A stretch of DNA of 64,000 bases from Mycobacterium lentiflavum (GCF_022374895.2 NZ_CP092423.2:2418001-2482000); one strand, 5' to 3'. Counted from the first letter of the stretch, positions 1 to 8,858 are shown. A program made the numbers and translations. The notes: generated from the sequence alone by a model not told the origin.

Positions 1-531
1 GCAACCGCCCGGGGCGGCAACGTAATTGGCGGTGGTGACTGGTCCGAGGACCGACTCATTCCAGACCTGGTGCGTTCGGTCGCCGTCGGCGAGCCACTCG
101 TGATTCGCTCGCCCCAGGCGACGCGACCCTGGCAGCACGTATTGGATTGCCTCAGCGGCTATCTGCTGCTAGGTCAGCGGCTCCTCGCCGGTGACGATGC
201 CTGCGCAGGCGCGTGGAACTTTGGCCCGGACGGTGACGCAAATCGGACCGTCGAGCAGGTCCTCCAGGACCTTGCTCACACCTGGCCGCAGCTTCGGTGG
301 CAGGTGACATCCGATCCCCAGCCGCACGAGGCGGGATTGCTGCAACTGGACAGCGCCAAGGCGAGGATGCAGTTGGGCTGGCGCCCCGTCTGGAAGCTTG
401 AAAAGGCGATCCACCGCACGGCCGACTGGTATCGACTCCTGATGGAATCGGGTGAACTGCCGAGCACCGACGAACTGAGGGCCTACATCGCCGATGCGGC
501 CAGCGCCGGATTGGGTTGGGCGACAGCATGA
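1..531 (+). CDS. rfbG: CDP-glucose 4,6-dehydratase, C-terminal part
   Basis: The frame is open from the first base, so the 5' end lies outside the window; about 176 codons are visible. This family is an NAD-dependent short-chain dehydrogenase/reductase that converts CDP-glucose to CDP-4-keto-6-deoxyglucose, the entry step to CDP-linked deoxysugars. The visible part starts with the segment ARGGNVIGGGDWSEDRLIPD, typical of the nucleotide-binding C-terminal lobe of RfbG-type dehydratases, followed by RPWQHVLD, also typical of the family. The stop overlaps the start of the next gene (ATGA), so the two are probably translationally coupled. The catalytic Tyr-Lys pair and the Rossmann glycine motif would be upstream. 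A related NDP-sugar dehydratase cannot be fully excluded, but the motif run fits the CDP-glucose enzyme best. Confidence 0.8.
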   Translation, partial: ATARGGNVIGGGDWSEDRLIPDLVRSVAVGEPLVIRSPQATRPWQHVLDCLSGYLLLGQRLLAGDDACAGAWNFGPDGDANRTVEQVLQDLAHTWPQLRWQVTSDPQPHEAGLLQLDSAKARMQLGWRPVWKLEKAIHRTADWYRLLMESGELPSTDELRAYIADAASAGLGWATA

Positions 532-1079
532 AAATCCTTGACACCCCGCTGGCCGATCTGAAGATTGCGCACTCGGTGCCGCACCGGGACCAACGCGGTG
601 CGTTCACTCGCCTTTTCTGCGCCGAGGAACTTCAGCCCGTGCTGGGTCAGCGCCACGTCGTGCAGATCAATCACTCCCGAACCAGTAGCGTCGGGGCCGT
701 GCGCGGCATGCACTTCCAATACCCGCCGCACGCGGAAATGAAGATGATCCGCTGCCTTCGCGGGCGGGTCTGGGACGTCGCGGTCGACCTGCGCGCGGGC
801 TCCAGCACGTTCTTGCACTGGCACGCCCAGGAACTCGCACAGGACGACGCGCAAATGTTAGTCATCCCAGAAGGTTTCGCGCACGGCTTCCAGGTCTTGG
901 AGCCCGAGAGCGAGTTGCTCTATCTGCACACCGCGTTCTATCACCCGCCAGCCGAGGGAGGGCTACGGCACGACGACCCGCGGCTAGACATCGCGTGGCC
1001 ATTGCCGCCACAGGACCTTTCATCTCGTGACCTTTCCCATCCGCTGTTGGGTGCCGATTTCACCGGAGTCGCCGTATGA
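528..1079 (+). CDS. RmlC-like NDP-4-keto-6-deoxysugar epimerase
   Basis: A cupin-fold protein of 183 residues, the normal size of dTDP-4-dehydrorhamnose 3,5-epimerases. Family hallmarks are visible: RGMHFQ with the catalytic His near residue 66, the Y-x-P-x-x-E-x-G block (FYHPPAEGG), and a DDPR segment followed by IAWP near the C terminus. It should epimerise C3 and/or C5 of a 4-keto-6-deoxysugar; given the upstream CDP-glucose dehydratase the substrate is probably CDP-linked rather than dTDP-linked (inference). The start chosen is the ATG at 528, which overlaps the previous stop; an upstream TTG would add only four residues and would lie inside the dehydratase gene. The stop overlaps the next start (ATGA), so genes one to three form one operon. 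Confidence 0.82.
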   Translation: MKILDTPLADLKIAHSVPHRDQRGAFTRLFCAEELQPVLGQRHVVQINHSRTSSVGAVRGMHFQYPPHAEMKMIRCLRGRVWDVAVDLRAGSSTFLHWHAQELAQDDAQMLVIPEGFAHGFQVLEPESELLYLHTAFYHPPAEGGLRHDDPRLDIAWPLPPQDLSSRDLSHPLLGADFTGVAV

Positions 1080-2299
1080 AATGCCGACACTGCGGCATGG
1101 CATTGGAGCACAGCTTTGTGGACCTCGGCTTTGCGCCCCCTTCGAACGCCTACGTCTATGCCGAGGAACTGTCCAATCCGGAGGTGCACTATCCGCTGCG
1201 GGTGAAGGTGTGCCACCAGTGTTGGTTGGTGCAGACCGAGGACTACGCCCAGGCGGAGAAACTCTTCAGCGCCGACTACGCCTACTTCTCCAGCACCTCG
1301 AGCAGCTGGCTCGAACATGCGGCCGGCTACGCGCGCATGATCACCGACCGGCTGCAGCTTGGGCCCGAGAGTTTCGTCATCGAAGTCGCTTCCAACGATG
1401 GCTATCTGCTCAAAAACTTTGTGGCAGAAGGCATTCCATGCCTAGGGATCGAGCCGACGGCGAGCACGGCCGTGGCCGCCGAGGCGTTGGGCATCCCGGT
1501 CATGCGGGAATTCTTCGGCGAAGACCTAGGGCGCCGGCTGGCGGATGAAGGACGGTCGGCGGATCTGATCGCGGGCAACAATGTGTATGCTCACGTGCCC
1601 GACATCAACGACTTCACCCGCGGATTGACGGCCGCACTGAAGCCCGAAGGCACTGTCACACTGGAATTTCCGCATCTTGTCCCGTTGATCGAACAGACCC
1701 AGTTCGACACGATCTACCACGAACACTTCTCATACCTGTCCCTCACCACGGTGGCCCGCATCTTCGCCGAAGCCGGCCTGCGCGTGTGGGATGTCGAGGA
1801 GCTGCCAACGCACGGCAACAGCCTGCGGGTGTATGGCTGCCACGCCGATGCGGCGATCGCCACCACCGACCGCGTCGACGCGCTGCTCGCACGTGAGGAC
1901 GCGTTCGGGGTGACCCGGCTGGAGACCTACACCGAATTCCAGAACCGCGCCGACCGGGTCAAGGACGACCTGCTGACCTTCCTGATCGAGCAGAAGCGTG
2001 CCGGCCGGCGCGTGGCGGCCTACGGAGCGGCCGCCAAAGGTAACACCCTGCTGAACTACGCGGGTGTCAGGCCGGACCTGCTGCCGTACGTATGTGACGC
2101 CGCACCATCGAAACAGGGGAAATTCCTGCCGGGAAGCCATATTCCAATCCGCGCACCCGAGGCGCTGTGGGAAAATTCGCCAGACTACGTGGTGATTTTG
2201 CCCAGGAACATCGCCCACGAAGTACGGACGCAGTTGAAGGATCTTGCCGAGAAAGGCGCGAGTTTTGTGATAGCGGTTCCTGAATTGAGCTTCCTGTGA
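1076..2299 (+). CDS. NDP-hexose C-methyltransferase (TylCIII/NovU type)
   Basis: A 407-residue SAM-dependent C-methyltransferase of the sugar C-3 methyltransferase family (TylC3, NovU, EryBIII). The order of parts is typical: an N-terminal zinc-type cysteine module (CRHCG at residues 3-7 and CHQC near residue 43), a Rossmann methyltransferase core with motif I VIEVASNDGYLL near residues 100-111, the active-site segment TIYHEHFSY near residues 213-221, and a C-terminal domain containing AAYGAAAKGNTLLNY. Such enzymes methylate a carbon of 4-keto sugars using SAM. With the CDP-glucose dehydratase and the epimerase just upstream, the likely product is a CDP-linked branched (C-methyl) 6-deoxyhexose; this is inference from context. 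The gene ends facing the convergent minus-strand methyltransferase, 40 bases away. Confidence 0.85.
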   Translation: MKCRHCGMALEHSFVDLGFAPPSNAYVYAEELSNPEVHYPLRVKVCHQCWLVQTEDYAQAEKLFSADYAYFSSTSSSWLEHAAGYARMITDRLQLGPESFVIEVASNDGYLLKNFVAEGIPCLGIEPTASTAVAAEALGIPVMREFFGEDLGRRLADEGRSADLIAGNNVYAHVPDINDFTRGLTAALKPEGTVTLEFPHLVPLIEQTQFDTIYHEHFSYLSLTTVARIFAEAGLRVWDVEELPTHGNSLRVYGCHADAAIATTDRVDALLAREDAFGVTRLETYTEFQNRADRVKDDLLTFLIEQKRAGRRVAAYGAAAKGNTLLNYAGVRPDLLPYVCDAAPSKQGKFLPGSHIPIRAPEALWENSPDYVVILPRNIAHEVRTQLKDLAEKGASFVIAVPELSFL

Positions 2300-2339
2300 A
2301 GCCCAGCAGGGGTTCTATCAGAGCAACTTCGAGTGAAAT

Positions 2340-3398
2340 TTACCGGCGCTCAATGCTAATCAGCTTGTATCGGTCGTGGGTCATCGCGCGAATCTCCTCC
2401 AAGTAATTGGAGTTCATCACATAGATGTCTGCCCCCGGAGCAAGCCGTGCCATCCCCTCGTCCGGGGACATCACTCGCAGGCCGGTGGCCGGCACGAACT
2501 TGTCGCACTTGTCGGGATTGATGTCGATAAGAACATCGACTGGATGGCCGTAGCGTTCCCGCAACAGCGAATAGATGACGCCTTTCGACGCAGCGCCCCA
2601 TACGGCACTTAGCCCGCCTGCGCCCTTAGACGGTGCGAGGTTCGCCATGGCGAGAAAATCTTGTGGGAAGTCCACCCGGTCGGCCGGGCCGGCCACCGGT
2701 GCCCGCAGGCTGCCGAGGTCTGCGACCACGTATATATATTGACCGCCGAACAGGCGCCCGCTGTCTTGCACCTTGCCGAACATTCTCGAAAAATCCCCGA
2801 GCCGGAAATAGTTGACGTGCTCGTAGAAGATGTCGAACCAGGCGTTTGCGCCAAGAATCCACTCGAAGCACGGCACCTCGATGTAAATCAGCCCGCCCCC
2901 GTTCGCGTCACGCAGACCTTCGAGGAAGGTGAAGGGGTCCTGTACATGTTCCAGCACATGACGCAGGACAATTCCCTTGGCCGACACCTTCACGCCAACG
3001 CCGAAGTAGTGACGCTGGACGTCAGGATTGTCACCCTCATAGGTCGGATCGAAGCCGGTGATGGAGCAGCCGCGGGACAGCAACAATTCGAGGAAATGCG
3101 CTTTGCCGCAACCGACTTCGACCAACTGATCAGTGCCCAAGTTCCGCTCGACGATGGCAGCGACTTCCTCTAGATGGCTCTGGAACAGCTGACTATGCGC
3201 CTGCTCGTTTTGATACGCGGCATCGTAGTTCATCAACTCCGGCTGGAAGGCGGCGTTGTAGATCAGGCCACTGGTCTCGTTCTGAACCAGGCGAATGTCG
3301 CCGCGGGGACAATCGCGTGCCTCCTGGGCGGAGTTGTACATCCGATTCTGAAAGATCGGAAAATTGGACTGTTCGTAAAGTTGTGTAATCTCGGTCAC
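2340..3398 (-). CDS. SAM-dependent methyltransferase, sugar C-methyltransferase-like
   Basis: A 352-residue protein with a methyltransferase core: motif I LVEVGCGKAHFLELLL near residues 92-107 and RHVLEHVQDPFTFL near residues 145-158, then IYEHVNYF, resembling the HEHFSYF box of sugar C-methyltransferases. The C-terminal part (SAVWGAASKGVIYSLL, then VDVLIDINPDKCDKFVP) matches the C-terminal domain arrangement of the neighbouring convergent C-methyltransferase, although this protein lacks its N-terminal CxxC module. It probably methylates a nucleotide-bound or lipid-bound sugar; the acceptor is unknown. The start overlaps the stop of the upstream reductase gene (3395-3398, ATGA), so the two are coupled. 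Confidence 0.72.
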   Translation of the reverse strand: MTEITQLYEQSNFPIFQNRMYNSAQEARDCPRGDIRLVQNETSGLIYNAAFQPELMNYDAAYQNEQAHSQLFQSHLEEVAAIVERNLGTDQLVEVGCGKAHFLELLLSRGCSITGFDPTYEGDNPDVQRHYFGVGVKVSAKGIVLRHVLEHVQDPFTFLEGLRDANGGGLIYIEVPCFEWILGANAWFDIFYEHVNYFRLGDFSRMFGKVQDSGRLFGGQYIYVVADLGSLRAPVAGPADRVDFPQDFLAMANLAPSKGAGGLSAVWGAASKGVIYSLLRERYGHPVDVLIDINPDKCDKFVPATGLRVMSPDEGMARLAPGADIYVMNSNYLEEIRAMTHDRYKLISIERR

Positions 3399-4228
3399 CC
3401 TATGTCCTTCCGCACGCCGACGATTCGCGGCGGGTCAAACGCGTTTTCGGGCCGGGCCCCAAAACGCAACAGTTCGCGCCGACCGAATTCGTCAGCAATG
3501 CGTTCGGCGAGTTGCCGAACGGTCGTCTCTTCGCCCGAGCAAATATTGACGGCGCCTTGCTGTGGCCCCACCGCGACGTCAGCGATCATCCTGGCGGCAT
3601 CTTTTACATCGAGGAAGTCGCGAACCTGCTCCCCGCGCGTGAGGAGCACTTCTTGGCCCGCCGCCATTTGCTTCCGAATGTATGGAATCAGCCGGCGCTC
3701 GTCTTCTCCTTCGCCATACAGGTAGAAGATCCGACACCACGCAAACGTCATGCACTCCGGATCGAGAAGAGAGCTGAGTACCTGAAAGGCAGCGGCCTTG
3801 CACGCCGCGTAGAGGGTGTTCGGCGACAAGGGGGTATCGGTCGTCAGCAAACCTGCTGAAGTGTCGTACTCCGCGCAGGTTCCGACTCCGACGAAACGTT
3901 TGCCGTTGACCGAGCTGAATGCGCGGGCAAGATTGAGTGTGCCGGTGAGACAATCGACGTTCAGTATCGAGGTGAGATATTCGCCTGGCTTCGCGTACCA
4001 AGCCGCATGCACCAAGGTTTCCGAACCTTCGAGCAACTCTTCCAGCCTGCCAGTCGACTCCGCGAACAAGTCGGGAGTTTTCACGATCTCGAGCCGGCCG
4101 CCCGGCGCGATGCGTTGCAGATGAGACGGATCGCGAACTATCGCTCGCACTGGGTAGCCGCGCTCCAGCAGGTGATGCAGAATCTGTCTCCCGACGAAAC
4201 CGGTGGCTCCGGTCAGAGTGATAGTCAT
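3395..4228 (-). CDS. NAD-dependent epimerase/dehydratase (extended SDR)
   Basis: A 277-residue extended short-chain dehydrogenase. The NAD(P)-binding motif GATGFVG is at residues 7-13, and the catalytic pair is in YAACKAA around residues 139-145 (Tyr-x3-Lys). The mid-protein VNICSGEE and the preceding RDFLDVKDAA are typical of NDP-sugar epimerases/reductases. It is short for an epimerase (usually 310-340) and looks more like a 4-ketoreductase or dTDP-4-keto reductase; the exact reaction cannot be told from sequence. It lies upstream of and overlaps the methyltransferase gene by 4 bases, so both likely act on the same sugar. The 283 bases upstream, up to the glycosyltransferase stop, contain no convincing gene. 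Confidence 0.75.
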   Translation of the reverse strand: MTITLTGATGFVGRQILHHLLERGYPVRAIVRDPSHLQRIAPGGRLEIVKTPDLFAESTGRLEELLEGSETLVHAAWYAKPGEYLTSILNVDCLTGTLNLARAFSSVNGKRFVGVGTCAEYDTSAGLLTTDTPLSPNTLYAACKAAAFQVLSSLLDPECMTFAWCRIFYLYGEGEDERRLIPYIRKQMAAGQEVLLTRGEQVRDFLDVKDAARMIADVAVGPQQGAVNICSGEETTVRQLAERIADEFGRRELLRFGARPENAFDPPRIVGVRKDIG

Positions 4229-4511
4229 GAGAATCTCGGCGTAGGTCGAGTCGGAGGCCGTGTCCGGCGAACCAAATTGGCGCGCGTGTCGATATTCACG
4301 TCTCCTTCACCGAAGCTCTTCATCAAGATCTCGAACGCCAACGTAGTATGACCGCTTCGAAAGAGCCACGGCTGATTTTCCGGCCGACCGACTACCAGCG
4401 GCAAAGACTCACGCGTTTGCCGTTGCGGGCTAGTGCTCCCGGTTGCCGTCCGGTCGGTCGTCTGCCGTGTCTGTGTCCGGCCCCGGCTACGGACGGATTG
4501 CGCGCGTCGCG

Positions 4512-5375
4512 CTATGCGGCGCGATCGGTAGCGGCGGGGCGCATCCGCCGGCCGAGCCAGCGGTACATGGCGTGGCGGGCCAGGGCGTTGATCCGGGCTC
4601 GCGTGGCACCGATCAGCAGGTCCCGCCGGCCGAGCAGGCCGGGGTGCTCGGCGGCCAAGGCGTGGAAGAATTCCACGACCTGGCCGGCCTGGGTCTGTAT
4701 CTGCGTTCCGACGCTTACCTGCGAACCGCTCATGCGGAATGCCCACAGTGGCCGCGGTACCGCGACGAGATTCGCGTTGCCGCGCAGTAGCACCGCGCTG
4801 TACGTCACGAAATCCATCAGGTAGGGGAATCGCGAGTCCCAACCCCCGACTTCAATCAGTGCAGAGCGCCTGAACAAGGCAGAAGGCGGCTCCCCGAAAA
4901 TGTTTGTGCCGGTGAGCACGCTGCGTCGGACTGCCTCGGCACCGGGGACGCGACCGCGTAGTCCGGCCAAACCGTGGTTGCGAAATACCGTCTTTCCGGT
5001 GGCATCGATGACGTCTCGGGAACTGACAGCCAAGACCGCTGACGGGTCCGCTGTCAATTCCGCGACCTGCACCTCGAGATTGTCTGGATAGAGCAGATCA
5101 TCAGCGCAAACCAGCTTGACGAACTCACCCGTGGCGAGTTTGGTGACGTGATTGAAGTTCTCGTTCGCCGTGATGGTGGAGGGCAGCCTGGTCAATCGGA
5201 CCCGCGGGTCGGAGGTGTGCCGCTGCAGTGCCTCCCAGGTGCCGTCGGTAGACGCATTGTCCGAAATCACTAGTTCGAAGTCGGACAGAGTCTGCGCCAA
5301 AATCGACTCGACGGTCGCATTCACGTACGCGACGTTGTTGTAAACCGGCACGACGACCGATACCAATGGGGTCAC
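4512..5375 (-). CDS. Glycosyltransferase family 2
   Basis: A 287-residue GT-A fold enzyme. The N terminus SVVVPVYNN, then VISDNASTDGT near residues 36-46, and CADDLLYPDN near residues 90-99 (the DxD-type metal-binding site is ADD) are the standard GT2 signatures. It should transfer a sugar from a nucleotide donor to a lipid-linked or lipopeptide acceptor at the inner face of the membrane. No transmembrane segment is evident. The start is GTG at 5375, preceded on the minus strand by a strong AGGAGG ribosome-binding site. Context in a deoxysugar cluster suggests it transfers one of the sugars made by the flanking genes; donor and acceptor are unknown. Confidence 0.85.
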   Translation of the reverse strand: MTPLVSVVVPVYNNVAYVNATVESILAQTLSDFELVISDNASTDGTWEALQRHTSDPRVRLTRLPSTITANENFNHVTKLATGEFVKLVCADDLLYPDNLEVQVAELTADPSAVLAVSSRDVIDATGKTVFRNHGLAGLRGRVPGAEAVRRSVLTGTNIFGEPPSALFRRSALIEVGGWDSRFPYLMDFVTYSAVLLRGNANLVAVPRPLWAFRMSGSQVSVGTQIQTQAGQVVEFFHALAAEHPGLLGRRDLLIGATRARINALARHAMYRWLGRRMRPAATDRAA

Positions 5376-5665
5376 AACACTGCCTCCTACTGCTCAGCTG
5401 GCGGAATTCGGCGGGGTTATGGGGAGCAACACGCCCCCAAGTGCAGACCAACCGTATAACACGGTCCGGGATCGCGATGACCAGCTGCGGCCATCGATGA
5501 AACTTCGCGCAGTCCTCGTCGTTCCAATATGTTCTGCGCTGCCGCCGCAGTTTGCGTGATAGCTTTCAACGCTGTGTCCGCATATGAGATCGCGGTATCG
5601 ACGATGAGTCCGCCCGGGGTGCCGCTGGTCTGGCCCCAGGCTGTGCCGACTAGGACTCCGCCCAA

Positions 5666-6556
5666 GTGAGCCTGGTGGCGAAAGTCAAAGCGCGGTTCGG
5701 GACGCCCGTGCTGCTTAATGTGCGTCCGCTGCGTGATCGCCGCACCGACGAACCCGGCCGCTGTGTCTCGTGCGGCGCCGACACTACTTTCGCCTTCAAT
5801 TCCTGGACCCTGCCCAACGAGTTGCACGCCTTCTGGGCTGATGCTGCTGTGTCGCGCGCGTACACCCGGCGCGAGAGCATGTTCTGCCGGTCCTGCTGTA
5901 GCAACCTAAGAGTGCGGCGGATCGCCGAGGTTCTCGTCGCTCTGTACGGGGCCCCCGGGTGTAAGTCGTTCAGCGAACTCGTCGAGGACCCGTCGTTCCG
6001 CAATCTCGATGTCGCCGAGATAAACACGATCGGCCCGCCCGATTCGCTACACGGACTGCTGCGGAAACTCCCGCGGCTGATGTTCTCCGACTATCGGGGT
6101 CCAGAGGGCCTGGGTGAGGTTGCCGACGGCGCCCGTAACGAAGACATCTGTCGGCTTACCTACCCCGATGCCTCCTTCGACATCGTCCTGTCGTCCGACA
6201 CGTTGGAGCACGTCCCCGACTTCCGGATCGCGTTGGCCGAGACGCGGCGAGTACTGCGGCCCGGCGGCCGTCACATCTTCACGGTGCCGATCGTCTGGAC
6301 TCGTGCGGCGACGGAAACACGCGCCCGGGTTGGCGACGACGGCGAGATCGAGCATCTGCTGCCGGCTCTGTACCACGGCCGGGGTAGCGGTGCTTACCGA
6401 TACATCCCGGTCGGCGTCGACATGCTGACCTTCACCGAATTCGGCCGCGACATAGTCGATTTCGTGCGTGAAGCGGGATTCGAACCTGAGGTCTACGCGG
6501 GGTCCGATGATGGTTCCGGCGCCGAGATCGTATTCGCGGGTCGCGTCCCCGGGTGA
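5666..6556 (+). CDS. Cys-rich methyltransferase-like protein with degenerate SAM motif
   Basis: A 296-residue protein with an N-terminal metal-binding-like module (CVSCG at residues 33-37 and CRSCC near residues 74-78) followed by a class I methyltransferase-type domain. The later motifs are clear: the DASFDIVLSSDTLEHVPD run and the segment RRVLRPGGRHIFTVP, both typical of Methyltransf_11 proteins. The glycine-rich motif I that normally binds SAM is not recognisable; the matching place reads LDVAEINTIGPPDSL. So either SAM binds in an unusual way or the protein has another role. Start GTG at 5666 was chosen as the longest reading. It is divergent from the GT2 gene; the 290-base gap holds no recognised gene. 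It is followed after 59 bases by the GtrA-like gene. Confidence 0.65.
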   Translation: MSLVAKVKARFGTPVLLNVRPLRDRRTDEPGRCVSCGADTTFAFNSWTLPNELHAFWADAAVSRAYTRRESMFCRSCCSNLRVRRIAEVLVALYGAPGCKSFSELVEDPSFRNLDVAEINTIGPPDSLHGLLRKLPRLMFSDYRGPEGLGEVADGARNEDICRLTYPDASFDIVLSSDTLEHVPDFRIALAETRRVLRPGGRHIFTVPIVWTRAATETRARVGDDGEIEHLLPALYHGRGSGAYRYIPVGVDMLTFTEFGRDIVDFVREAGFEPEVYAGSDDGSGAEIVFAGRVPG

Positions 6557-6615
6557 GGGCGCTCGGCGTATGCTCGCAGACTCGCCCGCGCTGACCCGGG
6601 ACCAGGTCGTCTCGC

Positions 6616-7119
6616 ATGACTGAATTCGACCTCCCGCCCGAATCGGCACCACCGGGGCCGCTGATCCGGCTAGTGCGCGACCAGCGCGTCGCGTTCCTGC
6701 TGGTGGGAGGCATCAACACCGTCGTTGGATTCGGCCTCTTTGTCGCCTGTTCGGTGACCGTGGGCCACCTCGTCGACCGCCAGTTCGGCTCGGTTGCCGG
6801 GGCGCTGATGACCGTCACCATTTCGCACATCCTGAGTGTGTTGTTCGCCTTCGTAATGCACCGCCGGCTGGTGTTCCGCGTCAGGGGCCACGTCCTTCGT
6901 GATCTCGTGCGCTTCGAGAGCGTCTACCTCACCACATTTGGCCTCAACGCCGTCGCCCTGACTGCGCTGGTCGAGCTGGGTGTGCAGCGCGTCGCAGCGC
7001 AAGCGATAGTGTTTGTGCCCATCCTGCTGCTGAATTACGTTGGCCACCGTTTCTTTTCGTTCCGGCGTACTGCCAGAGACCCGCTCAACGCCGAGGACGA
7101 GACCTCGCACTCCACCTAG
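6616..7119 (+). CDS. GtrA-family membrane protein
   Basis: A 167-residue membrane protein with about four hydrophobic segments (for example FLLVGGINTVVGFGLFVAC, and a C-terminal span ending in LLNYVGHRFFSF). The opening FLLVGGINTVVGF and the final NYVGHRFFSF are characteristic of the GtrA family, whose members are proposed to flip polyprenyl-phosphate-linked sugars across the membrane or otherwise support surface glycosylation. In this setting it may supply a polyprenyl-linked sugar to the GT87-like glycosyltransferase encoded convergently next door. The acidic tail after residue 155 is not conserved in the family. ATG at 6616 follows a weak ribosome-binding site. Confidence 0.8.
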   Translation: MTEFDLPPESAPPGPLIRLVRDQRVAFLLVGGINTVVGFGLFVACSVTVGHLVDRQFGSVAGALMTVTISHILSVLFAFVMHRRLVFRVRGHVLRDLVRFESVYLTTFGLNAVALTALVELGVQRVAAQAIVFVPILLLNYVGHRFFSFRRTARDPLNAEDETSHST

Positions 7120-7143
7120 CGCCGGTACGGCCGCGTCCGAGGC

Positions 7144-8637
7144 CTAGGACGCGCTCGTGGAGGCGGGCTCGGGCGACTCGGTAGCTGTGCTTGCCTCCGG
7201 TGGCGAGCCCGCGGCGGACGTTTTGCGAGCGTACGTGACGATGACTATGGCGATCGTGACGAGCCATAGCATCGGCACCAGTGTCGCCGTGGTGAGCACC
7301 GTCAGCTCCGAGATCGGCGGGCCGTCTTTTCGGTACAGCAGGACTTGCATCGGCGGGCTCGGAAGGGCGATCGTCGCAATGGTGAGCGCTGTCGACAGGC
7401 TCAACCAGATGCCGACTGTGCGATGGCCCCCGGCAACTGCCGCGAGCCGGTCGAAGATCCCGGAGCCCGGCTCCCCATCCGGGTCTCGCACCAGTAGCGC
7501 CGCAATCGGGAGAGCGAACACGAAGTAGTAGCTCATGCTCACGATCGGGAACAGGGACGCCGTAACCAGCAGCACAATGCCCGCCATGACGGGCGGGATG
7601 CGTCGCCCGAGAGCCAGTACGGCGACGATGACGATGGCGAGGACGACGTACCCGATCAGCGCTCGGGGACCCGCCAGGTAGCCGTCGGGCATTTTGCCGC
7701 CGGTTTGCATGAACATCAGAATGTCGGGCGCCAGGAGTAGCGACCTGGAAAACGACACGTTTGAGGTCGCGACGACACCGACACTGCCGCTTGCATAGCC
7801 AAGGGTGCTGGCGGCCGATTGCATGATCGTGTGCGGAAAGTCCTGCGGCCAGAACAGATATGCGGCGGCGTTCAGCACCACGGCGCCGCCGATCGCGATG
7901 CCCCCCCATCGCCACTGACGGACGGCGAACAGCACGATGGCCAACACGACGAACTGCGGTTTCAACAGCGCTGCTAGCACGACCATGGCCGTGGCGAGTC
8001 CCCACCGTTGCCTAACCAGCGCGATCAGAAACACCAGCCCGATCGGGGCCAAGAAGCCGACCGAGTTCGCCCGATCGATCACCGACCACACCGGGACGGC
8101 CGCGGCGCCGCATGCCACGAAGACCACGATCCGCTCGAGACCACGTGCGCCCCGGGCCGCCCAGACAGCGGGCGACAGCACGGCGACCGCCAACGCGAGC
8201 AGGTACCCCAAGACGCCGATCACCGGCGCGCCCAATAATTTGCCTATCCACCCGAAAATGAGCGGTGGAAGCGTTCCGGCGGCCGGGTAGTTGTTCACGG
8301 CCATCTGGTGGATGTCCGGCTGCAGAATGATCTCGAAAGGTTGCCACGGATTGGCCCGCATGCCGAACATGACTTCATAGGCATAGTCGCTGAAGCAATG
8401 CCGACCGATGTTGGTGCCCCAATCGAGGTAGCAATCGGCGTACGGGAATGCGAGCAGCGATGAAATGGCGTCGATCGCGAAATACTGCGTGAGAACGAAA
8501 CCGGTAAATCCTGAAAGTGCAGACGCTAGCAGGATGGTGCCGAGCAGGATCGTGCGCGGGGATTGGGCGGTAACCGCTGAATACCCGTCCCGGAAGGCAG
8601 CTACCGGCCCGCGGCGGGACTTGGCGGGTTGATTCAT
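7144..8637 (-). CDS. Polytopic GT87/DUF2029-like glycosyltransferase
   Basis: A 497-residue integral membrane protein with roughly ten to twelve hydrophobic segments. The first extracytoplasmic loop contains ADCYLDWGTNIGRHC and later NNYPAAGTLPP, consistent with the acidic-loop layout of polyprenyl-phosphate-sugar-dependent GT-C enzymes such as the mycobacterial alpha-mannopyranosyltransferases of the GT87 family. AALLKPQFVVLA also fits this family. It would act at the outer face of the inner membrane. The start at 8637 is preferred because AGGAG lies seven bases before it on the minus strand; an in-frame ATG six bases further upstream leaves no spacing. The C-terminal tail is Ser/Thr/Pro/Glu-rich and probably disordered. 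The sugar and acceptor are unknown. Confidence 0.68.
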   Translation of the reverse strand: MNQPAKSRRGPVAAFRDGYSAVTAQSPRTILLGTILLASALSGFTGFVLTQYFAIDAISSLLAFPYADCYLDWGTNIGRHCFSDYAYEVMFGMRANPWQPFEIILQPDIHQMAVNNYPAAGTLPPLIFGWIGKLLGAPVIGVLGYLLALAVAVLSPAVWAARGARGLERIVVFVACGAAAVPVWSVIDRANSVGFLAPIGLVFLIALVRQRWGLATAMVVLAALLKPQFVVLAIVLFAVRQWRWGGIAIGGAVVLNAAAYLFWPQDFPHTIMQSAASTLGYASGSVGVVATSNVSFSRSLLLAPDILMFMQTGGKMPDGYLAGPRALIGYVVLAIVIVAVLALGRRIPPVMAGIVLLVTASLFPIVSMSYYFVFALPIAALLVRDPDGEPGSGIFDRLAAVAGGHRTVGIWLSLSTALTIATIALPSPPMQVLLYRKDGPPISELTVLTTATLVPMLWLVTIAIVIVTYARKTSAAGSPPEASTATESPEPASTSAS

Positions 8638-8858
8638 CTGCATTCTCCTCGGTTCTGTGCGAAACGAAGCAAAGCAGGGACTTCAACTGCCGCCGGGCAG
8701 CCCAGACCCATTGGGTGGCACACTACCGGGTGCGGCGCGTTGCAGGGCAAGGACGAAGGAGATGTTTACCGCATGTCGAAGCCGTGCTTGGAGAGCATTT
8801 GGCGCCGCAGATCCGGCCGGTTCGGCAATGATTGGCACATCGACTGTCGGGAGGGACC

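Noticed and set aside
5417..5827. Minus-strand ORF of 136 codons in the gap before the Cys-rich methyltransferase-like gene
   Set aside because: Its first part is antisense to that gene and no homologous family is recognisable; a remnant cannot be excluded but is not supported.
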